A stretch of DNA of 16,674 nucleotides from contig WTJZ01000241.1 of NCBI GenBank assembly GCA_011524615.1, positions 1 to 16,674 of the forward strand, read 5' to 3'. Under the pieces are notes generated by a model, which was not told the DNA's origin, searched no databases, and saw only the letters and a program-made list of their open reading frames with translations. A program made the translations under genes and the position numbers. This DNA is from Akkermansiaceae bacterium (GTDB taxonomy: Bacteria > Verrucomicrobiota > Verrucomicrobiia > Verrucomicrobiales > Akkermansiaceae). How positions within the stretch are numbered: position 1 is the stretch's first letter; each line of letters opens with the position of its first letter. Positions 6,439 to 14,004 of this stretch are shown one piece after another.

Positions 6439-6591
6439 ATGAAAACACTTATCACTTTACTTGTACTTCCAACGCTTTCGCTGACTACATTCGTTCCTCA
6501 TACCTTGGAGCTTCAGCAAGAAAATGGATCGTGCCAGACTGTTGAGTCACTAGAGGTGATCGTAGAGGGAGACTGGGAGTGGATTATCTAG
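6439..6591 (+). CDS. 50-residue exported/membrane peptide, array copy 3 (WEWII family)
   Basis: Copy 3 encodes 50 residues starting MKTLITLLVLPTLSLTTF and ending SLEVIVEGDWEWII, with a TAG stop where copies 1 and 2 use TAA. Its first 14 codons are almost the same as copy 2 at the DNA level. The middle (HTLELQQENGSCQTVE) is again different and contains the only Cys of the three peptides (residue 32). Hydrophobic N-terminal segment, acidic centre and WEWII end are kept. It is the last intact member; the following unit is decayed. No known family was recognised. Confidence 0.72.
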   Translation: MKTLITLLVLPTLSLTTFVPHTLELQQENGSCQTVESLEVIVEGDWEWII

Positions 6592-6637
6592 GCTTCTGCT
6601 TAACGAACACTTCTTCCTTATTATTCATTTTTAGCGT

Positions 6638-6781
6638 ATCAAAACGCACTCACTAGCCCCACACTCTCCCATTTGCCCCCTACGGTGCTCGTTCCTAAAG
6701 CCGTAGAGAATGTTCGCTGCAAGAGGTCAAGAAGTCTTACTAGACGTAGTTGTAGTGCTCTACGGGATTATTGAAGGCTGA
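6638..6781 (+). pseudogene. Decayed fourth copy of the WEWII peptide gene
   Basis: At exactly 199 bases after the copy 3 start the sequence reads ATCAAAACGCACTCACTAG, matching ATGAAAACACTTATCACTT of copy 3 but with ATC in place of the ATG. Further on, TCGTTCCT matches copy 3 with a one-base offset, and TCTTACTAGACGTAGTTGTAG matches the copy 3 stretch encoding SLEVIV. GGGATTATTGA at 6764-6774 then corresponds to the part encoding the final WII and stop. A TAG interrupts the frame at 6704-6706 and the final Trp codons are lost, with a shortening of about six bases. An internal ATG at 6710 could still give a 23-residue fragment up to TGA 6779-6781, but this looks like residue of decay. Confidence 0.6.
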
Positions 6782-6813
6782 CTTACCCAGTAAGCAGAGT
6801 CTTCTCCCTCTTT

Positions 6814-6840
6814 TTGACAGCGAGAGAGAAGAGCTGTCAA
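6814..6840. other. Stem-loop between the peptide array and the convergent DUF1592 gene
   Basis: TTGACAGC (6814-6821) pairs perfectly with GCTGTCAA (6833-6840) around an 11-base loop. It lies 8 bases past the stop of the minus-strand DUF1592 gene and downstream of the plus-strand array, so it could end or stabilise transcripts from both sides. Neither direction has a U-run after the stem, so an intrinsic terminator is uncertain. Confidence 0.4.
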
Positions 6841-6848
6841 GAGTGGCC

Positions 6849-9359
6849 CTATCTACGATAGAGAAAGGCGTCAGATGTCACCAATGAGGTAATGAGAGCC
6901 TGCATACTTCCACCACTATCACGGTATGCTCGGTGAGCTTCTTGTAAGACAGGGGCGTCATGGAGGGTTTCGTTACGACCCATCCAAAAACGGAAGGCAT
7001 GTCGAACGAAGACTTGTTCCACATGTTCACTGATGGCGAGCTTAGTGATTAACATGAGAGCATCGTTGACTGAACCGTCTAGAGTTTCTGAGCCTGATTC
7101 GATGATCGCTCCGCTGGTATCTGTCGGAGATTTCGTTTGGTCGCGGAACATGCCTATATGGTTAAATTGTTCGAAGGGGAGGCCTAGAGGGTCCATTTTT
7201 TCATGACAGGTCCAGCAGTACTTCTCCCGAGTGACCCGCATCTTATGGCGGAGGGTGGAGTCTGGCTCATCAGGCAGTTGGGCATCTACGGTGATAGGGA
7301 CGTCAGGGATACCTCCTCCTAGCAGTCTCTCTCGTATCCAGCGGCCACGATGGATCGCGTGGTTATCCATGGCATCTGAGTGCGCGACCAGCCATGCGGG
7401 TTGCGTCAAGATTCCTGAGCGTTGCCCCTCTGGAGCCAGAACTAGGAGGCGGTTTGGGCGTAGTGATTGTCTGCCAAATGACCGATACCCCACTCGAGCG
7501 TAGATTTGGTTCCCACCTAATGCGGGATACTTGGCTGGGTGAAATCCGTCAGGATGGCCATATTTTCTGAGATGGAATTGTTGGAGCTTCTCGCGAGCTT
7601 CTTCTGGCGAATCATCTTTGATGTCTAATAGATCCTTATTTGTTTTTGGCGCCTTCTGACCTTTTTGCTTTGTCTTCTCTGATTTTTTGGTGCTTTTGGG
7701 TTGAGACTTTTTGATACCATAGAGCGCTTCGTTCCTTGGTGCTACGACGACTTGTTGTGTCGTGAGGAGGTTCTTGAGGATGTCTTGATCGCAGGCTAAG
7801 ACCTCTTCGATGAGGCGGTCAGTACTCGCGATTTCATTGATCATCTTCTTACGGAATTCTTCGGGTTTGAGCTTCAGGCCAGTCTTATTGAGGGCTTCTT
7901 GGTCCTTACAGATGTTGGCGGCGGTCGTGTAGTCGAAGAATTCTCGGAAGAATTGGAGAACGCGAGGCTTTCGGATGCTGTCGTCCTGGAGCATGCGTGT
8001 GACTTCTCTTCGTACGTCTTCTTTGGTTTTCATGCGGCCGGAGGTGATGGCGTTCTTGAGCTCTGAGTCTGGCTTTAGGTAGCTGAGAGCATGATTGACC
8101 GCGAGGCCTAGTTCCCAGTCCTGGAGCATGACTCTACCGAACTCATCAGGTTCTCCCCCTTGACCTAACTCAGGTCGGAAGAGGGCATCGCGATCTAAGA
8201 AGAGGGAGGACAGTCCCATGATCATCCCCTCTTCATTGCCCACGTTCTCGACGGCATCATCGATGACAGTGAGGTAGTGATCGATCTCAGCCTGAGAAGG
8301 AGGGCGGAATGCGAGTCTCTCAAAGAGGTAGATGATCGCTTGCTGTAGTAAGTCTCTATTGATCTCAGAGCTTGCAGATGCGAGTAGGGGCTGAATAGGA
8401 GAGTCTGGGCGGATGGATTGGGTATTGTATGTGATAGAGGAGGGGAGGCCACGGTCGTCACCCTCTGGCTTGAACAGATCGTAGGCGATGGGATCATCGG
8501 TAATCTGCTCTGGATACTTCACGAGGCTGAGAGGGCCATAGGCCATGTACTTCAAGATGTCTTTAGCCTTGTTCAGAATCTGAATCGACTCGGCACTATT
8601 GACCGCCGAGAAATGGGCGTAATTTTGGAATCCGTGCTTATGCGGTACAGAGAGTACGGCGGGTACACTCTTAACCGCGGTGGCGTATGCTACGGTTCCA
8701 CCAGACCAACTATTAATACGATCGACCCCGAAGTAGAGGTTGAGTTCGCCTCCATGGTTCACGGAGACGGCATCGCCATGTGTTCTGAGTCCAGGGGTGC
8801 GCGGGTTATAGACTGGTTCGGTATTGATGAGTTCATTGAGCCTCGTGATATGTTCCAATGGTGTGACACGCCAGATACGCTTAGGTGAGGCGGTGGGGAC
8901 GAGTTTTATGCCTTTTGGCGGGGCGCCGAAGAGGAGCTGATGGTCGATGAAGTTTCCCTTGTAGGGAGAGCTGTGTGCATGGAAGCCGCCCTTATCCTCC
9001 ATATGATCCTCGAGCTCGTGTACGACCCAATCGGTGAACTGGATTCGCTCCAGAGCCTCTGGTTGATCCTTTTTCTTGGGAGGCATTTCCTGTAACGCGA
9101 CTTGTGCCCAGATGGACTTCCAGAGGTCGGCATTAGTTTCATCGACAGGGCCGAGGTCATCGAGACTGAGGTCACCCTTCTTCATGCCGTCTCCGTGGCA
9201 GTCGAAGCAATAATACTCGATGAAATCAGCTCCAAAGGATTTGTAGTCGGCCTCCAGCGCCTTACCAGGGATGTAGGGCTCTGCGTTCAGAGTATGCAGA
9301 GGGGCGAGGAGAGGGAGGATGGCGAGGGGCCAGCTGAAAGGGGATCGTGCTCTGTGCAT
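6849..9359 (-). CDS. Exported PSCyt1-DUF1592-DUF1588-DUF1585 protein with two CxxCH haem motifs
   Basis: The 836-residue product has a signal peptide (residues 1 to about 26, ending LNA) and then the planctomycete-type cytochrome C region with CFDCH at 51-55 (YYCFDCHGDGMKKGDLSLDD). The middle corresponds to DUF1587/DUF1592 (from about 165, around VTPLEHITRLNELI). DUF1588 follows at about 630-740 (RPNRLLVLAPEGQRSGILTQ, HAIHRGRWIRERLLGG) and includes a second motif CWTCH at 715-719 next to EKMDPLGLPFE. DUF1585 closes the protein (FVRHAFRFWMGRNE). Two CxxCH motifs suggest covalent c-type haem binding in the periplasm. A Lys-rich stretch at about 550-576 is probably a flexible linker. Such proteins are abundant in Planctomycetes and Verrucomicrobia; function is not established. 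It starts 20 bases after the DUF1552 gene stop, so the two are likely co-transcribed. Confidence 0.88.
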   Translation of the reverse strand: MHRARSPFSWPLAILPLLAPLHTLNAEPYIPGKALEADYKSFGADFIEYYCFDCHGDGMKKGDLSLDDLGPVDETNADLWKSIWAQVALQEMPPKKKDQPEALERIQFTDWVVHELEDHMEDKGGFHAHSSPYKGNFIDHQLLFGAPPKGIKLVPTASPKRIWRVTPLEHITRLNELINTEPVYNPRTPGLRTHGDAVSVNHGGELNLYFGVDRINSWSGGTVAYATAVKSVPAVLSVPHKHGFQNYAHFSAVNSAESIQILNKAKDILKYMAYGPLSLVKYPEQITDDPIAYDLFKPEGDDRGLPSSITYNTQSIRPDSPIQPLLASASSEINRDLLQQAIIYLFERLAFRPPSQAEIDHYLTVIDDAVENVGNEEGMIMGLSSLFLDRDALFRPELGQGGEPDEFGRVMLQDWELGLAVNHALSYLKPDSELKNAITSGRMKTKEDVRREVTRMLQDDSIRKPRVLQFFREFFDYTTAANICKDQEALNKTGLKLKPEEFRKKMINEIASTDRLIEEVLACDQDILKNLLTTQQVVVAPRNEALYGIKKSQPKSTKKSEKTKQKGQKAPKTNKDLLDIKDDSPEEAREKLQQFHLRKYGHPDGFHPAKYPALGGNQIYARVGYRSFGRQSLRPNRLLVLAPEGQRSGILTQPAWLVAHSDAMDNHAIHRGRWIRERLLGGGIPDVPITVDAQLPDEPDSTLRHKMRVTREKYCWTCHEKMDPLGLPFEQFNHIGMFRDQTKSPTDTSGAIIESGSETLDGSVNDALMLITKLAISEHVEQVFVRHAFRFWMGRNETLHDAPVLQEAHRAYRDSGGSMQALITSLVTSDAFLYRR

Positions 9360-9379
9360 CTTAGCGCTCTCTGTTGTGG

Positions 9380-10720
9380 TTAGGCAATGATTTCGCGGAG
9401 TACACCTTGGCCTGAATCATAGCGCTCGGCCATCTTCTCAGACATATTGTAGCGTTCGACATTTTGTCCTGCAGCCTTGAGGATGGTGGCGTAGAGTGCA
9501 TTGATGGGGCGGGTGCCATCGAGTTGCGTAAAGCGTCCTGTCTTGAAGGCTCCGCCACAGTTGCCGAGGAGCATCACAGGCCAGGTCTTACCACTGGTGT
9601 GTTGCTTGTCAGCATTATTACTCGTGTAGACGATGAGGGTGTTATCCATCATGGTGCCGCTGCCCTCAGGGACACTCTCTAGTTCTTCCATCATCTTGAT
9701 GAGCATACTGACATTATAGGATCTGATCTTATCCCAAATCGGGTTGCCGGCTTGCTTCATATGACCGAGGTTGTGGCCTTGCTTCTCAATGCCGAGCCCC
9801 TTCCATGATCCAAAGATCTCTCCTCGACCTGACCCGATGGTGAGGACATTAGTCGTGCCTGACTTGAGGGCGGATAGTCCGAGATCAAGTAAAATATCAT
9901 GCCAGTCCGTTTCGAACTCAGGATTCGTGTAGCGAGAATCGACCTTAGGGGCGAACGCTTGGAGATGGGAGGAGGCCTGCTCTAAGCGAGCACGCAGAGT
10001 GTTCATTTCACTAAAGCCTGACGTGAACTCGCGATAGCGTTTTTGCTCCCCTATCGGGAGGTGGGCGCCCTCTGATAGAGCGAGTGCCTCGATGGTCTCT
10101 AACATTTGGCTACGAGCCTCATATTGGTTACGGAGATCTCCCGTAGAGATTCCTCCATATAAGAGTTGATAGAGATAGTTCGGGTCAGAGTGCATGAAGA
10201 TCGGCTGGCCAGCGCCGCGGGCGGAGAGCTTTGCTACGGTTGGCTTAGCTGCCATATTATCGAGAGAGTCCATCCCGATACAGAGATGCGGTAGCAGAGT
10301 CTCTGGTAGAACCTCACTCAGAGTGTGGTCAATAGTGGCTGCGCTCGGAGGCATGCCGTCGCCGCCACGATATCCTCCTAGTGCACCGAAGAAGGCACTA
10401 TGAGCAGGGCTGGTGTGCTGACCATGGAGTCCATTGATGATATGGAGCTTCTCCTTATATGGTTCTAGGGCTTTGATTGGCTCAGGGAGGACCGCCGAGG
10501 CGAGTGAGCCGCTGTTGACCATATTGGTGGGGATACAGGTCTTTGGGTCGAACCCTTGATTCTGTAGGAAGAAGATGACTCGCTTTGGTCCACCCTTATA
10601 GCTGGTGAGGGTGTTTGCAGCTTGTGAGAGCTGCGGGGAGACCGCGGAACCAAAGGTAACCGTCCCCAATCCTCCAAGAATACTTTTGAGTGAATTTCGG
10701 CGTGTTGTCATAAGCGTCAT
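9380..10720 (-). CDS. DUF1552 protein, exported, likely Tat-dependent
   Basis: The 446-residue product begins MTLMTTRRNSLKSILGG. The twin Arg followed by NSLK and a hydrophobic stretch resembles a Tat signal, with cleavage near residues 33-36 (SQAA). A second ATG at codon 4 (10711) is an equally possible start. The body matches DUF1552, related to DUF1501 and the alkaline phosphatase/sulfatase-like fold: RVIFFLQNQGFDP near 47-59, GLHGQHTSPAHSAFFGALGG near 116-135, and a late DNTLIVYTSNNAD followed by QHTSGKTWPVMLLG that resembles a metal-site segment of this fold. It is the first gene of a two-gene unit with the DUF1592 haem protein, a pairing common in Planctomycetes and Verrucomicrobia. The natural substrate is unknown. 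No Shine-Dalgarno is visible before the ATG. Confidence 0.88.
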   Translation of the reverse strand: MTLMTTRRNSLKSILGGLGTVTFGSAVSPQLSQAANTLTSYKGGPKRVIFFLQNQGFDPKTCIPTNMVNSGSLASAVLPEPIKALEPYKEKLHIINGLHGQHTSPAHSAFFGALGGYRGGDGMPPSAATIDHTLSEVLPETLLPHLCIGMDSLDNMAAKPTVAKLSARGAGQPIFMHSDPNYLYQLLYGGISTGDLRNQYEARSQMLETIEALALSEGAHLPIGEQKRYREFTSGFSEMNTLRARLEQASSHLQAFAPKVDSRYTNPEFETDWHDILLDLGLSALKSGTTNVLTIGSGRGEIFGSWKGLGIEKQGHNLGHMKQAGNPIWDKIRSYNVSMLIKMMEELESVPEGSGTMMDNTLIVYTSNNADKQHTSGKTWPVMLLGNCGGAFKTGRFTQLDGTRPINALYATILKAAGQNVERYNMSEKMAERYDSGQGVLREIIA

Positions 10721-10782
10721 TACTATGTTTTTAATGCACTTATTTCAAAAAATGATCTTTTTGTGTAACGAAGTGGATTATT

Positions 10783-10800
10783 TGCATCATATGTGATGCA
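10783..10800. repeat. Inverted repeat upstream of the DUF1552 gene
   Basis: TGCATCA (10783-10789) pairs with TGATGCA (10794-10800) around TATG. It lies in the 100-base gap between the mfd stop and the DUF1552 start on the minus strand. It may act as an operator of the DUF1552-DUF1592 unit or as part of the mfd 3' end. No U-tract follows on the minus strand, so it is not a typical terminator. Confidence 0.35.
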
Positions 10801-10820
10801 GATGGTCTGTGTTGTGTCAG

Positions 10821-13800
10821 TTAGAAACCTGCTGCGAGATCCTTGAGAAGCCCCTCTAGTTCGGCCAACTTAGGGTTGGGTTTCTGCTTTTCGAGACGAG
10901 GGAAGACTCCTTTAGCGAGGGTGATGTATCCTCCCTTGCGCGAGATCATGACACGGGCGTCTTTTACCTCTATGGAGTCGACCTCTGCCAGGGCTCCATA
11001 GAGTTTGATCCGAGTCACCGCTAGGATGTTCTTGGCTGCAGGAGGGATCTTGCCGTAGCGGTCCTTCCATTCATGCTGGACTTGGTCGAGAGCATCGCGG
11101 CTCTCGCACATGGAGAGGCGGCGGTAGGCAGAGAGACGTTCTTGGCCCTCTGTGATGTAGCTTGTCGGGATGAAGGCGGGGCAAGTTCCAGAGCCTCGTT
11201 CATATCGAGACTCCGCAAAGGTGACAAAGTCGAGACGAAGGGAGATGTCTGCACGAATAGGAGCGCGCTCTCCCTTGAGTTTAGCGATCGATTCCTTGAG
11301 TAATTGGCAATAGAGGTCGAACCCGACAGCGGCGATATGACCGCTCTGTTTCGTTCCGAGGAGATTTCCTGCGCCTCGGATCTCTAGGTCACGCATCGCG
11401 ATCTTGAACCCTGAACCGAGGGCGGTGAACTGCTTGATGGCAGAGACTCGTTTCTTAGCATCTCCCGTGAAGAGTTCCTTCTGGGGCAGGAGGAGGTAGG
11501 CATAGGCTTGACGATCGGCGCGGCCGACTCGGCCACGGAGTTGGTAGAGATCTGAGAGCCCGAAGAGGTCGGCGCGATCGATGAGGATCGTGTTCGCGTT
11601 TGGGATATCGATTCCAGACTCGATGATGGTAGTGGCGATGAGGACATCGGCCTTACCGTCGACGAAGGTGTGCATGACATCCTCGAGTTCGTCCCGCTCC
11701 ATCTGGCCATGTCCGACGACGACGCGGCAGTGAGGGACGAGCTCTTGTACTCGTTTGGCCAGCTTGTGGATGGAGACGACTCGGTTATGGAGGATATAGA
11801 CCTGTCCTCCTCGATCGAGTTCACGTTCGACTGCTCGTTGAATTACGCGCTCATCATAGGCGAGGACTTGAGTAATAACAGGGGCTCGGTTCGCTGGCGG
11901 CGTATTGAGCACAGACATATCTCGGGCTCCCATGAGTGAGAGATAGAGCGTCCTAGGGATCGGCGTGGCACTGAGGGTGAGCATGTCGATCTGTTGGAAG
12001 CGTTCCTTGAACTTTTCCTTATGCTTCACGCCGAAGCGCTGTTCCTCGTCGATGACCACGAGGCCTAGGTTCTTGTACTGCACCGAGTCTGAGAGGACAC
12101 GGTGCGTCCCGATGACGATATCTACAGAGCCATTCTTGAGCCCCTCGATCGTATCTCTCGCCTCTGAGGGCTTACGAAAACGATTAAGCAGCTCGATTCG
12201 CAGTGGGTAGGCACTCATCCGTTGGCAAAAGTTACGATGATGTTGTTCCGCGAGCACTGTAGTCGGGGCGAGCATGACGACTTGGAACCCACCGCAGACG
12301 GCCTTGAATGCGGCCCTGATCGCGATCTCAGTCTTGCCAAACCCTACGTCACCGCAGACGAGACGATCCATCGCGAAGGGAGACTCCATATCCTTCTTGG
12401 CATCAGCGATAGCGGTGAGTTGGTCTGGCGTCTCTTGATAGGGGAAGGATGACTCAAACTCCCACATCCACTTTGTATCTGGCGGGTGTGGCGTCCCTTG
12501 TTCCGCGGCGCGTTCCGCTTGGACTCTGAGCATACGCGCGGCATAGTCGAGGACGGAGCCTTCTGCCTTTTGCTTCAGCTTAGCCCATTTGCCATCTCCG
12601 AGCTTGGAGAGCTTGGGCTTCTTCCCTCCGACGCCGACGTACTTGGCTACGAGGTGTGATTGAGCGATGGGGACTTCTAGGATTGCCCCATTCTCGTATT
12701 GGATGTGGATGAATTCTTCTTGCTGACCTTCTGGAGAAGTAACCTCTAGGAGTTCGCCAACTCCGTATTCCGCATGGACGACGAGTTCTCCTGCACTGAG
12801 TTCCTCTGTCTTTGCATGTCGAGAGGCTGCGTTTTGCCAGAACTCAGCCTGTGCAGTGACGCGGGTGGTTGCTTGGAAGCGGCCAAAGAGTTCTGATAAT
12901 GAGATCAGTGCTAGCTTCTGCTCCGGGAGCAAGAGGGTATGCATGACATTGCGCTCTAGGACCTCGGCTTGAGTCTTCCACTGGTTACCGAGGATCTCGA
13001 AGAAGCGTTCTCGCTCGCCCTTCATCGCAGAGGCAAAGATGAGTTGCCACCCCTCATCAATCCATTCTTGGAGTTGGGCTTGGATCAACGCGTGGGTCGC
13101 TTCCTGCATGACAAAGTCTCCGGGGTTCATACTAGGGAACGGGGAGGGCTGAACCTCTAGATGGAGGGTATGTCCCACAGGGTGAGAGGAGAGAGTCGCT
13201 TGGGTGGCGGGATTGGTCTCCGGGTCTTGATCGATCGTGAGGTGTAGGTCCTGCTCAGAGACATAGTCGAGGAGGGCTCCAGTCGCGTCAATGGCCTCCC
13301 ACTGGATCTCCCATGTCTCCAGCGTCTTAGTCGAGATCTGGGTGTCGAGGTCGAACTCTCTGATGGAGTCGATCTCGACATCGAATAGCTCGATCCGCAC
13401 AGGAGTAGAGCTGGTATAGGCAAAGACATCGATGATGCCCCCTCGGATCGCAAACTGACCAGGCTTGAAGACAGAGCTAACACGCTCATACTCTGCGTCA
13501 ATCCACTTCTCCTTGAGCGAGTCGAGATCGACTTCATCCCCGATTCGGAGTTGTTGGGTGTTTTGATTCAGGAGTAGGGACGGAGGACAGTCGATCGAGG
13601 TCCAGGACGCGGGAACGAGAATGATGATCGGGTCAGGATGGAGAGCCTTCTGTAGTAGTTCAGTTCGGGAGAGTCCCGCGGGCATGGCATCATTTGCTGG
13701 CCAATTATAGGCGGCGACTTCCCAGTCCTTAAATTCAGTGAAGAGTTGCTCTCTCATACGCGCGTCTTCGACCTCTAGCCATATCGTCTTATACGTCCTG

Positions 13801-13925
13801 TTTTGCGCAAAGGCGGTCACCACCGGAACTACTCCATCTGAGCAAATAGGCCCTATTGAGTTGTGCGTCTCAGGAGAAAGGATATTTTCTACTAAAGTAT
13901 TTGCTATTTTTTGTGAGAAAAACAT
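10821..13925 (-). CDS. mfd: Transcription-repair coupling factor
   Basis: The 1034-residue product is Mfd, which removes RNA polymerase stalled at DNA lesions and recruits the UvrABC excision machinery. The N-terminal part (about 1-360) is the UvrB-like region (GQFAIRGGIIDVFAY at 156-170). The RNA polymerase interaction domain follows at about 377-440 (GELVVHAEYGVGELL). The RecG-type motor has Walker A GDVGFGKTE (525-533), DEEQ (626-629), SATPIPRT (652-659), TTIIESGIDIP (765-775) and QLRGRVGR (795-802). The C-terminus holds the TRCF domain that contacts UvrA. It is about 110 residues shorter than the 1148-residue E. coli protein, with the shortening in the N-terminal half. It is divergent from the amidase gene and followed after 100 bases by the DUF1552 gene. 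Confidence 0.96.
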   Translation of the reverse strand: MFFSQKIANTLVENILSPETHNSIGPICSDGVVPVVTAFAQNRTYKTIWLEVEDARMREQLFTEFKDWEVAAYNWPANDAMPAGLSRTELLQKALHPDPIIILVPASWTSIDCPPSLLLNQNTQQLRIGDEVDLDSLKEKWIDAEYERVSSVFKPGQFAIRGGIIDVFAYTSSTPVRIELFDVEIDSIREFDLDTQISTKTLETWEIQWEAIDATGALLDYVSEQDLHLTIDQDPETNPATQATLSSHPVGHTLHLEVQPSPFPSMNPGDFVMQEATHALIQAQLQEWIDEGWQLIFASAMKGERERFFEILGNQWKTQAEVLERNVMHTLLLPEQKLALISLSELFGRFQATTRVTAQAEFWQNAASRHAKTEELSAGELVVHAEYGVGELLEVTSPEGQQEEFIHIQYENGAILEVPIAQSHLVAKYVGVGGKKPKLSKLGDGKWAKLKQKAEGSVLDYAARMLRVQAERAAEQGTPHPPDTKWMWEFESSFPYQETPDQLTAIADAKKDMESPFAMDRLVCGDVGFGKTEIAIRAAFKAVCGGFQVVMLAPTTVLAEQHHRNFCQRMSAYPLRIELLNRFRKPSEARDTIEGLKNGSVDIVIGTHRVLSDSVQYKNLGLVVIDEEQRFGVKHKEKFKERFQQIDMLTLSATPIPRTLYLSLMGARDMSVLNTPPANRAPVITQVLAYDERVIQRAVERELDRGGQVYILHNRVVSIHKLAKRVQELVPHCRVVVGHGQMERDELEDVMHTFVDGKADVLIATTIIESGIDIPNANTILIDRADLFGLSDLYQLRGRVGRADRQAYAYLLLPQKELFTGDAKKRVSAIKQFTALGSGFKIAMRDLEIRGAGNLLGTKQSGHIAAVGFDLYCQLLKESIAKLKGERAPIRADISLRLDFVTFAESRYERGSGTCPAFIPTSYITEGQERLSAYRRLSMCESRDALDQVQHEWKDRYGKIPPAAKNILAVTRIKLYGALAEVDSIEVKDARVMISRKGGYITLAKGVFPRLEKQKPNPKLAELEGLLKDLAAGF

Positions 13926-13938
13926 AATTCTGGGGACG

Positions 13939-13974
13939 CGAAAGTTGGTAGCTCATACCTCTAGCACACTTTCG
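13939..13974. repeat. Inverted repeat in the mfd/amidase divergent gap
   Basis: CGAAAGT (13939-13945) and ACTTTCG (13968-13974) form a perfect 7-base inverted repeat with a 22-base interval in the 79-base gap between two divergent genes. The half-site spacing of about 29 bases centre to centre would suit a regulator binding two faces, or chance. On the minus strand, TTGCTC (13979-13974) and TATGAG (13957-13952), 16 bases apart, could form an mfd promoter lying over this repeat. Confidence 0.3.
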
Positions 13975-14004
13975 AGCAATGGGAGAAAAAAATCACGATT
14001 TTAT

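Larger units (their letters stand above)
6041..6781 (+). repeat. Tandem array with 199-base period: three peptide genes and one decayed unit
   Basis: Units begin at 6041, 6240, 6439 and 6638, an exact 199-base period. Each unit is a 153-base gene plus a 46-base spacer. All three full spacers are 46 bases long, begin with GC(C/T)TCT and align without gaps, and the first two end in TACTT just before the ATG. Units 2 and 3 are nearly identical over the first 42 coding bases (two differences), so they look like the most recent duplication. The fourth unit keeps the period but has lost its reading frame. The array arose by tandem duplication of gene plus spacer, followed by divergence. Confidence 0.85.

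Noticed and set aside
6041..6781. CRISPR-like or simple repeat array
   Set aside because: The 199-base units are diverged, carry intact reading frames and have no short identical repeats with unique spacers.
8418..8888. 156-codon plus-strand open frame within the DUF1592 gene
   Set aside because: It is antisense to a well-supported 836-residue frame and shows no domain features.
11384..11824. 146-codon Ser-rich minus-strand frame within mfd
   Set aside because: It is an alternative frame of mfd over helicase motifs; the Ser-rich composition is typical of out-of-frame reading.
13738..14004. N-terminal extension of the amidase frame into the mfd gene
   Set aside because: The extension overlaps mfd on the other strand and would bury the lipoprotein signal; starts at 14005 or 14011 fit better.
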